Shown here piece after piece: positions 50,076 through 57,707 of a DNA stretch of 64,000 nucleotides. Origin of the DNA: Brevundimonas alba (GTDB lineage: Bacteria; Pseudomonadota; Alphaproteobacteria; Caulobacterales; Caulobacteraceae); contig NZ_JAATJM010000002.1 of NCBI RefSeq assembly GCF_011927945.1, forward strand, positions 310,001 through 374,000, read 5' to 3'. The notes below the pieces were generated by a model. That model saw nothing but the letters and a program-made list of their open reading frames with translations, made no database searches and had not been told where the DNA came from. A program made the position numbers and the translations under genes. The first letter of the stretch is position 1, and every line of letters begins with the position of its first letter.

Positions 50076-50867
50076 ATGCGCATTCTCCTGACCAACGACG
50101 ACGGGATCGAGGCCGAGGGTCTGGAGTGCCTGGAACGGATCGCCCGGACGCTGTCGGACGACATCTGGGTGTGCGCGCCGGCTGTCGAACAGTCCGGCAA
50201 GGGGCGGGGGATCACCCTGACCGAGCCGCTGCGGGTCAACCGGATCGGCGAGAAGCGGTTCGCCGTGACCGGGACGCCGACCGACTGCGTGGTGCTGGCG
50301 GTCAACGACCTGATGCCGGAGCGGCCCGATCTGGTGCTGTCGGGGGTCAATCGCGGGCATAACGTCGGCGAGGACTGCTCCTATTCCGGGACAGTCGCGG
50401 GGGCGCTGCAGGGGATGGCGTTCGGCATCCGCTCCATCGCCCTGAGCCAGTCGCTGGAGCGGTTCCACGATACGGTGACGGCGCACTGGGAGACGGCGGA
50501 GGCCTTCGCCCCCGCCATCATCGCGCGGCTGCTGGAGCAGCCGTGGCAGCCCGGCGTGGTGATGAACCTGAACTTCCCGGCCCGCTCGCCCGAGGATGTG
50601 GCCGTGGTCGAGGTGACGCGGCAGGGCTTCCGCGACATCGGCGAGATGCATGCGGTGCGGCGGACCGACCTGCGGGGCCGGGACTATTACTGGATGAGCT
50701 TCCGCGGGGCGAAACAGGAGCATGCGGCGGGAACCGACCTGCGGGCCATGGACGAGGGCAAGATCTCCGTCACGCCGCTGCACATCGATCTGACGCACAT
50801 GCCGAGCGTGCACGACCTCAAGGGCGTGCTGGGCGGGGCGCCGCCGAAAGCGGTGGCGGCGGGATGA
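50076..50867 (+). CDS. surE: 5'/3'-nucleotidase SurE
   Basis: Metal-dependent phosphatase on nucleoside monophosphates. 263 residues with the acidic metal site ILLTNDDGIEAEGL (Asp8, Asp9), APAVEQSGKGRGITL and SGVNRGHNVGEDCSYSGTVAGA. Overlaps pcm by ATGA; the surE-pcm-nlpD order is widely conserved in proteobacteria. Confidence 0.96.
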   Translation: MRILLTNDDGIEAEGLECLERIARTLSDDIWVCAPAVEQSGKGRGITLTEPLRVNRIGEKRFAVTGTPTDCVVLAVNDLMPERPDLVLSGVNRGHNVGEDCSYSGTVAGALQGMAFGIRSIALSQSLERFHDTVTAHWETAEAFAPAIIARLLEQPWQPGVVMNLNFPARSPEDVAVVEVTRQGFRDIGEMHAVRRTDLRGRDYYWMSFRGAKQEHAAGTDLRAMDEGKISVTPLHIDLTHMPSVHDLKGVLGGAPPKAVAAG

Positions 50868-51508
50868 AGCTCAACGACGATCGGGCGGGGCGGCTGATCC
50901 TTGGGCTGCGGCAGCAGGGGGTGACCGATCCCAAGGTGCTGACGGCGATGGAATCGATTGACCGGGCCGTCTTCGTGCACGAGAAATTCCTCGATCAGGC
51001 GTGGGAGGATCAGGCCCTGCCGATCGACTGCGCCCAGACGATTTCGCAGCCGTATATCGTCGGGCTGATGACCCAGGCGCTGGACGTGCAGCCGCGCCAT
51101 CGGGTGCTGGAGATCGGCACGGGGTCCGGATACCAGGCGGCGGTGCTGAGCCGGCTGGCGCGTTACGTCTATTCCGTCGAGCGCTACCGCAGCCTGCTGA
51201 CCGAGGCCGAGCGGCGGCTGAAGGAACTGAAGATCGACAACGTCATCACCCGACACGGCGACGGCGGGCTGGGCTGGCCGGAGCAGGCGCCGTTCGACCG
51301 GATCATGGTCACGGCGGCGTCGCCGGGGGAGCCGACGGAGCTGCTGCACCAGCTGAAGCCGGGCGGGATACTGGTGTGCCCGGTCGGGCGGTCGTCGGTG
51401 CAACGGCTGCACCGCTACATCAGCCTGGAAGACGGGTCGTTCCGGCGGGAGAGCCTGGCGGAGGTGCGGTTCGTGCCGCTGGTCGAGGGGACGGCGAAGG
51501 AGGGGTGA
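50864..51508 (+). CDS. pcm: Protein-L-isoaspartate O-methyltransferase
   Basis: Repairs damaged aspartyl residues using S-adenosylmethionine. 214 residues: QALPIDCAQTISQPYIVGLMTQAL, the SAM loop VLEIGTGSGYQAAVL, MVTAASPGEPTELLHQLKPGGILVCPVG. The ATG lies in the surE stop. Confidence 0.95.
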   Translation: MKLNDDRAGRLILGLRQQGVTDPKVLTAMESIDRAVFVHEKFLDQAWEDQALPIDCAQTISQPYIVGLMTQALDVQPRHRVLEIGTGSGYQAAVLSRLARYVYSVERYRSLLTEAERRLKELKIDNVITRHGDGGLGWPEQAPFDRIMVTAASPGEPTELLHQLKPGGILVCPVGRSSVQRLHRYISLEDGSFRRESLAEVRFVPLVEGTAKEG

Positions 51509-51510
51509 GG

Positions 51511-51936
51511 ATGCGCAGCCTGACGATGTTCGCAGCGGTCGTGTCGGTAATCGCTGTCGCGGCGCCGGCGTGGGCCAACGAGTTCCTCGACTACTTCGAC
51601 TACGGTCGTACCGAGTTGTCGGCGAACGGCTATGTGATGGCTCGCCGGGTGATTCAGTACACCCAAGCCGCAGCCGATCCGCGCGTCACGATTACGGGGC
51701 ACATGGACACGGCCGAGGCCGCCGAGTTCAGCGATGAAATCGCGGGCCGACGTGCTCAGGCGGTGGCGACAGAGCTGGTGAGGCTCGGGATGGATCCCGG
51801 AAGGATCCGGATCGTCTCCCGAGCCGACCGCATGCTGGCCCGCCCCACTCCGGCCGGTGTCCGTGAACCGCTCAACCGGCGGGTGATGGTCAGCATCAAC
51901 TTCGGCGGCTGGCCGGAGACGGCAACGCCTCGTTAA
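51511..51936 (+). CDS. Small secreted OmpA-like domain protein
   Basis: 141 residues with signal peptide (APAWA, about residue 22). The rest is an OmpA C-terminal-like peptidoglycan-binding fold: YGRTELSANGYVMARRVIQY, VTITGHMDTAE, GRRAQAVATELVRLGMDPGRIRIVSRAD, NRRVMVSINFG. No beta-barrel is attached. AAGGAGG ribosome-binding site before the ATG, 2 bases after pcm. Confidence 0.85.
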   Translation: MRSLTMFAAVVSVIAVAAPAWANEFLDYFDYGRTELSANGYVMARRVIQYTQAAADPRVTITGHMDTAEAAEFSDEIAGRRAQAVATELVRLGMDPGRIRIVSRADRMLARPTPAGVREPLNRRVMVSINFGGWPETATPR

Positions 51937-52009
51937 CCTTCGCGCCCAACTTTGGCGCGGTTTGCGGGGTCTGGTCCGACGGGGCGGATTCGAGTTGAGG
52001 AGCGGGCGC

Positions 52010-53107
52010 ATGATCGGGATCAGGACGGGGCTGAAGGCGCTCGTGGTGCTGGGGGCGATGAGCCTGATGGCGGCCTGCGCCAGCTATCCGGCCGAGCCGC
52101 GCTATTCGATCTATGCCGAACCCGCGCCGGCTACGCGCGCGCCGGCCTATCCGACCACGGCCGCCGCGCCGGCGCCGACGGGCGAGGGCGTGCGCGGGCC
52201 GACCAATCCGGCCTATGAGGCGCCGCCTCCGTCGACGGCTCCGGTCGACGAGATCGAGGGCGGGGCGCTGGATGCGCCGGTGGGCACGACGCCCCGCTAC
52301 GATGCGCCGTCGTCGGGGCCCGTGGCCGCCGCGGGGCCCGCCAGCGAAGGCTTCTCCAGCCCGCCGCCGCCGGCGCGGAGCGAAGGGGCGGTGACGCCGG
52401 GGGCCTCCTACGAAATCCAGAAGGGCGACACGATTTCCGGCATCGGCCGGCGCTTCCAGACGCCGGTGCAGACGCTGATCGACCTGAACAGTCTGGGGCC
52501 GAGGGCGGATGTGTCGCCGGGCCAGAGGATCGTGCTGCCGGCCGACGCGGTCGATATCGGCGGCGATCCCTATGCGACCGGGCCCTCGCCGACGGGTGTC
52601 TATGTGCCGGACGCGGGCGTTCCGCCCCCGCCGCCTCCGCCGCCCTCGACCGTCGTGCCGCCCGCGCGTCAGCCGGCCGCGACCGCCGCGCCGGTCGCTG
52701 CGCCGCCCGTCTCGACGACCGTGGCGCTGGACTGGCCGGTGCGGGGCGACATCCTGCGGCGGTTCGGACCCGTAGGCATGGGCGAGCGCAACAACGGGGT
52801 GAACATCGGCGCGCCGCAGGGGACCGAGGTCCGGGCGGCGGCCGGCGGACGGGTCGGCTATGTCGGCGACGATCTGGCCGGGCAGGGGCTGACGGTGCTG
52901 ATCGTGCACCGCGACGGCTGGCGCTCGGTCTATGGCCATCTGGGCACGGCGACGGTGCGCGACGGCGACGACGTGCAGGCGGGACAGGCCATCGGCACGG
53001 TCGGCACGACCGCCGGCGACGGGCGGCCCTCGATCCATTTCGAGACCTGGCGGATGCGCGGCGACGAGCCGACGGCGATCGACCCGTTGAGCGTGTTGCC
53101 ACGCTGA
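52010..53107 (+). CDS. NlpD-like LysM / degenerate M23 (LytM) lipoprotein
   Basis: 365 residues. Lipoprotein signal ending MAAC with Cys23; Pro/Ala-rich spacer; LysM domain about 131-180 (YEIQKGDTISGIGRRF, LIDLNSLG, GQRIVLP); Pro-rich linker; M23 domain in the last 125 residues (YGHLGTATVRDGDDV, GQAIGTVGTTAGDGRPSIHFE). The catalytic HxGxD is replaced by NNGVN, so the peptidase is probably inactive and, like NlpD/EnvC, would activate amidases at division. ATG at 52010 with GAGGAG upstream. Downstream of surE-pcm as nlpD is in E. coli. Confidence 0.88.
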   Translation: MIGIRTGLKALVVLGAMSLMAACASYPAEPRYSIYAEPAPATRAPAYPTTAAAPAPTGEGVRGPTNPAYEAPPPSTAPVDEIEGGALDAPVGTTPRYDAPSSGPVAAAGPASEGFSSPPPPARSEGAVTPGASYEIQKGDTISGIGRRFQTPVQTLIDLNSLGPRADVSPGQRIVLPADAVDIGGDPYATGPSPTGVYVPDAGVPPPPPPPPSTVVPPARQPAATAAPVAAPPVSTTVALDWPVRGDILRRFGPVGMGERNNGVNIGAPQGTEVRAAAGGRVGYVGDDLAGQGLTVLIVHRDGWRSVYGHLGTATVRDGDDVQAGQAIGTVGTTAGDGRPSIHFETWRMRGDEPTAIDPLSVLPR

Positions 53108-53220
53108 CGCAGGGGCGCGGCCAAGGCTGAGCGGCGCGTTGCAATGTGCAGCGGCGCACCCTAGGTTCCGCGCCTCATTTTCAAGGGCGCCACGGGGGGC
53201 CCGTTGCCAGAGAACGTTCG

Positions 53221-53547
53221 ATGACTCCCACCGACGGCAGCCTGATGGCCATGATCATCAATTTCGCGCCGATCCTGCTGATCGGGGTGCTGGGCTATAT
53301 GATGCTGATCCGCCCGCAGATGAAGCAGGCCAAGGCGCACCGCGACATGGTCGCCGGGTTGAAGCGCAGCGACACGGTGGTGCTGTCGAACGGCATGATC
53401 GGCAAGGTCACCCGCGTCGAGAACGACGAGGCCATGGTCGAGATCGCCCAGGGCGTGAACGTCCGCGTCGTCAAGGCCATGATCACCCAGGTGCGCGACC
53501 GCACCGGCGTCGCCGCCAACGATACCAAGCAAGTCACCAAGGCCTGA
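53221..53547 (+). CDS. yajC: Preprotein translocase subunit YajC
   Basis: 108 residues from ATG 53221. One membrane helix (INFAPILLIGVLGYMMLI), then RPQMKQAKAHRDMVAGLKRSDTVVLSNGMIGKV, the YajC pattern, and EIAQGVNVRVVKAMI. Partner of SecDF at the Sec translocon; 32 bp before secD. Confidence 0.95.
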   Translation: MTPTDGSLMAMIINFAPILLIGVLGYMMLIRPQMKQAKAHRDMVAGLKRSDTVVLSNGMIGKVTRVENDEAMVEIAQGVNVRVVKAMITQVRDRTGVAANDTKQVTKA

Positions 53548-53579
53548 TCTCGGCGCTCTGAAAGGTCGGGGAAGCCCGC

Positions 53580-55172
53580 ATGATCCATCTGTCGCGCTGG
53601 AAGGTCATCCTTCTCGCCCTGTCGTTCGTTTTCGGCGTGCTGTTCACCGTGCCGAACCTGCTGACCGCCGAGCAGAAGGCGGCGATGCCCGGCTGGCTGC
53701 CGAAGAGCGGCGTCAATCTGGGGCTCGACCTGCAGGGCGGCTCGTATCTGCTGCTTGAAGTCGATGTGCCGGCCATGCGCGCCAAGCGCCTGACCAATCT
53801 GGGCGAGGACGCCCGGACGGTGCTGGAGACGGCTCAGATCGACATCTCGAACATGACGCAGGATGCGTCGGGCGTGGTGGTTTCGCTGGCCAATCCGGCG
53901 GACATGGACCGGGCGCTGGAGGCGATGCGTCCGCTGGCTACGGGCGGGGGCGCCGGGACGGTGGCCGACCGCACGGTGCTGCGTCAGGGCGAGGACCGCA
54001 TCCGCTACGCCTTCACCCGTCAGGCGATGGATTCCATGGCGGCCAGCGCGGTGAACCAGTCGATCGAGGTGGTGCGCCGCCGGATCGACAGCCTCGGCAC
54101 GCGCGAGCCGTCGATCACCCGCCAGGGTGCGGAACGGATCGTGGTGCAGGCTCCGGGCGAGAGCGATCCGGCCCAGCTGGAACGCGTGCTCGGCAAGACG
54201 GCGCAGCTGACCTTCCAGCTGGTCGATGTCGAGAACTCGGTCGAGGAGGCCATCGCCGGCTTCCCGCCGCCTGACGCGGAGGTCATCCCGGACGAGAACG
54301 GCATCCCCTATCTGGTGAAGAAGCGGGTGCTGGTGTCCGGCGAGAACCTGACGCGGGCGCAGGTCACGGTGGACCAGAACAACCAGACCGCCATCGGCTT
54401 CAACTTCGACGGCGCCGGCGCGCGGCGCTTCGGCGAGGCGACCGCCGCCAACATCGGCAAGCCGTTCGCCATCATCCTGGACGGCAAGGTCATCTCGGCC
54501 CCGAACATCAAGAGCGCCATTACGGGCGGTTCGGGCATCATTGAAGGCAGCTTCTCGATCGAGGAAGCCACCGAGATGGTCAATCTGCTGAACGGCGGGG
54601 CCCTGCCGGCGCCGCTGAAGGTGCAGGAGCGCCGCGTGGTGACGGCCGAGCTGGGCGCCGACGCCGTGGCCGCGGGCGCGCTGTCGACCGCCATCGGCTT
54701 CATCATCATCGTGCTGTTCATGCTGGGAGCCTACGGCTTCCTGTTCGGCGGCATCTCGATCATCGGCCTGCTGCTGAACGGCCTGCTGATCATCGCCTCG
54801 ATGTCGATGACGGGCGCGGCGCTGACGCTGCCCGGCATCGCCGGTCTGGTGCTGACCTTCGCCGTGGCCGTGGACGCCAACGTGCTTATCTATGAGCGGA
54901 TGCGCGACGAGGCGCGGGCCGGACGGTCGGTGATCGCCTCGCTCGACGCCGGCTTCAACAAGGCCATGGGCACCATCGTCGACGCCAACCTGACGACCCT
55001 CGTCGCGGCGCTGATCATGTTCGTGTTCGGGGCCGGACCGGTACGCGGCTTCGCCTGGACGCTGACGATCGGCGTCTTCACCTCGATGCTGTCGGCCGTT
55101 CTGGTCGCACAGGTCGCCCTGGCGTGGTGGCTGAAGGTCGCCAAGCCCAAAAAACTGCCGATCGCGGAGTGA
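53580..55172 (+). CDS. secD: Protein translocase subunit SecD
   Basis: Proton-driven Sec accessory pulling proteins into the periplasm. 530 residues: N-terminal helix, NLGLDLQGGSYLLLEVDV, large periplasmic P1 domain (about 60-350), then five helices with GAALTLPGIAGLVL, AVAVDANVLIYERMRDE and the conserved Asp of the proton path. Overlaps secF by one base (TGATG). Confidence 0.97.
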   Translation: MIHLSRWKVILLALSFVFGVLFTVPNLLTAEQKAAMPGWLPKSGVNLGLDLQGGSYLLLEVDVPAMRAKRLTNLGEDARTVLETAQIDISNMTQDASGVVVSLANPADMDRALEAMRPLATGGGAGTVADRTVLRQGEDRIRYAFTRQAMDSMAASAVNQSIEVVRRRIDSLGTREPSITRQGAERIVVQAPGESDPAQLERVLGKTAQLTFQLVDVENSVEEAIAGFPPPDAEVIPDENGIPYLVKKRVLVSGENLTRAQVTVDQNNQTAIGFNFDGAGARRFGEATAANIGKPFAIILDGKVISAPNIKSAITGGSGIIEGSFSIEEATEMVNLLNGGALPAPLKVQERRVVTAELGADAVAAGALSTAIGFIIIVLFMLGAYGFLFGGISIIGLLLNGLLIIASMSMTGAALTLPGIAGLVLTFAVAVDANVLIYERMRDEARAGRSVIASLDAGFNKAMGTIVDANLTTLVAALIMFVFGAGPVRGFAWTLTIGVFTSMLSAVLVAQVALAWWLKVAKPKKLPIAE

Positions 55173-56143
55173 TGGCGATGCGTGGATGGCCCCTCATCAA
55201 ATTGCTGCCGGTCAAGACGAACCTGCGCTTCGTGTCGTTCGCCAAATACGCCGCCGTGCTGTCGGCGGTGCTGGTGATCGCGTCCGTGGTCAGCGTCTTC
55301 TATCCCGGCCTGAACATGGGCATCGACTTCCGCGGCGGCGCGTCGATGGAACTGACCAAGCCCAACGGGCAGGTACTTGATCTCGGCGCGGTTCGCGGCG
55401 CGGTCGGCGAACTGGGCCTCGGCGACGTCGGGGTTCAGGGCATCGACAACGTCAGCAGCGCCATCGTCCGCTTCCAGGTGCCCGAGGGACAGGACCAGAC
55501 GGTCGTCGTCCAGCGGGTCGAACAGGCGATCAACGGGGCCGTCGGCGAGGTGAAATACTCCGGCGTCAGCGTGGTGGGCTCGAAGGTGTCGGGCGAGCTG
55601 TTCGCCTCCGGCCTGATGGCGCTCGGCCTCGCGATCGCGCTGATGTTCGCCTACATCTGGTTCCGCTTCGAACCGCAGTTCGGTCTCGGCGCCGTGGCCG
55701 GCCTGCTGCACGACGTGATCCTCGTCTTCGGCCTGATCGTGCTGTTCAAGCTGGAGTTCAGCCTGAACATGGTCGCCGCCATCCTGACCGTCATCGGTTA
55801 CTCGATGAACGATACGGTCGTGGTGTTCGACCGCCTTCGCGAGAACCTGCGCAAGTACAAGCAGATGCCTCTGAAGGAGGTCATCGATCTGTCGATCAAC
55901 GAGACGCTGTCGCGGACGATCATCACCGGCTTGACGGCGGTCATGGTCCTGGCGGCGCTTGCGATCTTCGGCGGCGAGGCCCTGTTCGGCTTCTCCATCG
56001 CCCTGATGGCCGGCATCATCATCGGCACCTATTCGTCGATCTACGTCGGTGCGCCGATCATCCTGCTGTGGGGCGTCAAGCGCGGCGAGCGCAAGGACGA
56101 CGACGCCAAGCCCATCAAGCTCGGCATGGCCAGCCGGCCGTAG
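55172..56143 (+). CDS. secF: Protein translocase subunit SecF
   Basis: 323 residues, partner of SecD. N-terminal helix, GIDFRGGASMEL, periplasmic loop (about 55-130), then GYSMNDTVVVFDRLRENLR and a C-terminal helix set (TGLTAVMVLAALAIFGGEALFGF). The ATG overlaps the secD stop; a second ATG two codons later is possible. Confidence 0.96.
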   Translation: MAMRGWPLIKLLPVKTNLRFVSFAKYAAVLSAVLVIASVVSVFYPGLNMGIDFRGGASMELTKPNGQVLDLGAVRGAVGELGLGDVGVQGIDNVSSAIVRFQVPEGQDQTVVVQRVEQAINGAVGEVKYSGVSVVGSKVSGELFASGLMALGLAIALMFAYIWFRFEPQFGLGAVAGLLHDVILVFGLIVLFKLEFSLNMVAAILTVIGYSMNDTVVVFDRLRENLRKYKQMPLKEVIDLSINETLSRTIITGLTAVMVLAALAIFGGEALFGFSIALMAGIIIGTYSSIYVGAPIILLWGVKRGERKDDDAKPIKLGMASRP

Positions 56144-56147
56144 GACC

Positions 56148-56215
56148 GGGCTGCCCCGCGGGCGGCCCCTCCACCGCTTCGCGGTCCCCCTCCCCATTGC
56201 TGCGCAACGGGGAGG
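56148..56215. repeat. Palindromic intergenic element after secF
   Basis: Three consecutive hairpins: GGGCTGCCC-CGC-GGGCGGCCC (56148-56168), ACCGC-TTC-GCGGT (about 56173-56185), and CCTCCCC-A-TTGC-TGC-GCAA-C-GGGGAGG (56189-56215). Compound palindromes of this form are dispersed repeats in related genomes; may also terminate the yajC-secDF transcript. Confidence 0.6.
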
Positions 56216-56297
56216 AAAGGGATATGGTCGCGCTTCAACGATTCTCGCGGCAGGTGACGCCGCGCTTCTGTCGAAACGCTCTGGGAGGGGCGATCAC

Positions 56298-56918
56298 ATG
56301 GGCAAGCTGCTTTCGAACTTCCGCACTACCGTGCTGCTCAGCCTCGTGCTGGCCGGGGTGATGATCTACGCCTTCGGCAGCGTCTCGCCGGGCGGGTTCG
56401 ATCTGATCTTCTGGCAGGCGGTGCTGCGCTGGACCCACGTTGGAGCCGGCATCCTGTGGATCGGCCTGCTGTGGTATTTCAACTTCGTCCAAATCCGGGT
56501 CATGCCGTCGATCCCGGCCGAGCTGAAGCCGGCCATCGGCAAGCATATCGCGCCTGAGGCCCTGTTCTGGTTCCGCTGGTCGGCGCTGGCGACCGTCGTC
56601 GCCGGTCTGGGCGTGATGTTCAGCCGCGGCCACGCCTACGCCATGGAGGTGCTGAGCTTCGGCCTCGCCGGTGGCCTGACCGAGGACCAGAAGGGCTACA
56701 CCCTGATGGGCATCGGCGTGTGGCTGGCGATCGTCATGTTCCTCAACGTCTGGGGCATCATCTGGCCGAACCAGAAGCGCGCGCTGGGCATCGTCGTCGT
56801 CGATGACGACGCCAAGGCGAAGGCGGCCCGCGTCGCCATGCTGGCGAGCCGCACCAACATGCTGCTGTCACTGCCGATGCTGACAGCCATGGCGATGTAC
56901 CAGACCCTGTTCGGCTGA
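56298..56918 (+). CDS. PuuD-like (urate hydroxylase N-terminal domain) membrane protein
   Basis: 206 residues. Five or so hydrophobic segments and conserved WTHVGAGILWIGLLWYFNFVQ, PEALFWFRWSALATVVAGL and GYTLMGIGVWLAIVMFLNVWGIIWPNQKR, the pattern of the PuuD membrane domain. Full PuuD proteins also have a cytochrome c domain, which is absent, so urate oxidation is doubtful. GGAGGGG precedes the ATG by 8 bases; a terminator follows at 56968. Confidence 0.75.
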   Translation: MGKLLSNFRTTVLLSLVLAGVMIYAFGSVSPGGFDLIFWQAVLRWTHVGAGILWIGLLWYFNFVQIRVMPSIPAELKPAIGKHIAPEALFWFRWSALATVVAGLGVMFSRGHAYAMEVLSFGLAGGLTEDQKGYTLMGIGVWLAIVMFLNVWGIIWPNQKRALGIVVVDDDAKAKAARVAMLASRTNMLLSLPMLTAMAMYQTLFG

Positions 56919-56967
56919 ATCGGTCGCTGCGGGTCACGACTCGCGGACGGCGGAATGGCATAAGGAG

Positions 56968-56996
56968 ACGCCGCGTCCGGTCGGGCGCGGCGTTTT
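56968..56996 (+). terminator. Rho-independent terminator after the PuuD-like gene
   Basis: Stem ACGCCGCG (56968-56975) with CGCGGCGT (56986-56993), 10-base loop that can pair further (TCC/GGG), followed by TTTTC. Ends the plus-strand block. Confidence 0.88.
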
Positions 56997-57036
56997 CGTG
57001 TGCGGCCGCCGATGCGGCCCTGATGAGCGGCGGTCC

Positions 57037-57663
57037 GTGACTTCTTCCCTCGACGAGCAGGTCCGCGCGGCCGATCCGGACCGGTGGCTGTCCAGCCGGT
57101 TCGTGACCGACGCACAGGCGCAGGCGGATCTGATCGCCCTGTACGCCTTCGAGGCCGAACTGTTGGCCATTCCCACGCGGGTGACCCAGCCGCTGCTGGC
57201 CGAGATGCGGTACGTCTGGTGGCGCGACCAGATGGAGGGGGTCTTCACGGGCGTGCCGCGCAAGGGGCATCCGGTGCTGGAGGCGCTGACGGACGTGGTC
57301 GGGCGGCATGGGCTGGACCGGGCGCCCTTCGAGGCGCTGATCGCGGCGCACATCGGGCGGGTGCATGGCGAGCCGCACGATCTGGACGCCTTCTACGTCG
57401 GACCGATGCAGGCGGCTGTGCGGGTGCTCGCGGGGCCGGGGCATGAAGAGGCGGTCGTCGGCGCGGGTCGGCTATGGGGGCTGATCCAGACGGGGCGGAC
57501 GCAGGAGGCGCGGGCGGCGCGGTCGGAGGCCCGGGCCGGGGTCCGCGGCTTGCCGGTCCGCGGCTTCCCGGCGGTCGCCCATGCCGCCCTGGTCAATCCC
57601 GCCGAGCCCGAAGCGCTGAAGCGGCTGCGGCTGGTCTGGGCGTCGGCGACCGGGCGTATCTGA
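57037..57663 (+). CDS. Squalene/phytoene synthase-like protein lacking Asp-rich motifs
   Basis: 208 residues from a GTG start. Fold features: DRWLSSRFVTDAQAQADLIALYAFEAELLAIPTRVTQPLLAEMRYVWWRDQME, the opening of squalene/phytoene synthases (RFV...ALYAFEAE, MRYVWWRDQME). The DxxxD substrate-magnesium motifs of true synthases are not visible and the protein is about 80 residues short. This is closer to the non-catalytic NDUFAF6-type branch linked to complex I assembly. Isoprenoid synthesis is unlikely. Confidence 0.7.
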   Translation: MTSSLDEQVRAADPDRWLSSRFVTDAQAQADLIALYAFEAELLAIPTRVTQPLLAEMRYVWWRDQMEGVFTGVPRKGHPVLEALTDVVGRHGLDRAPFEALIAAHIGRVHGEPHDLDAFYVGPMQAAVRVLAGPGHEEAVVGAGRLWGLIQTGRTQEARAARSEARAGVRGLPVRGFPAVAHAALVNPAEPEALKRLRLVWASATGRI

Positions 57664-57707
57664 AACCCGCCTTTGCGAAGCGGGGCCACGCGGGCCATAT
57701 GGGCCCC

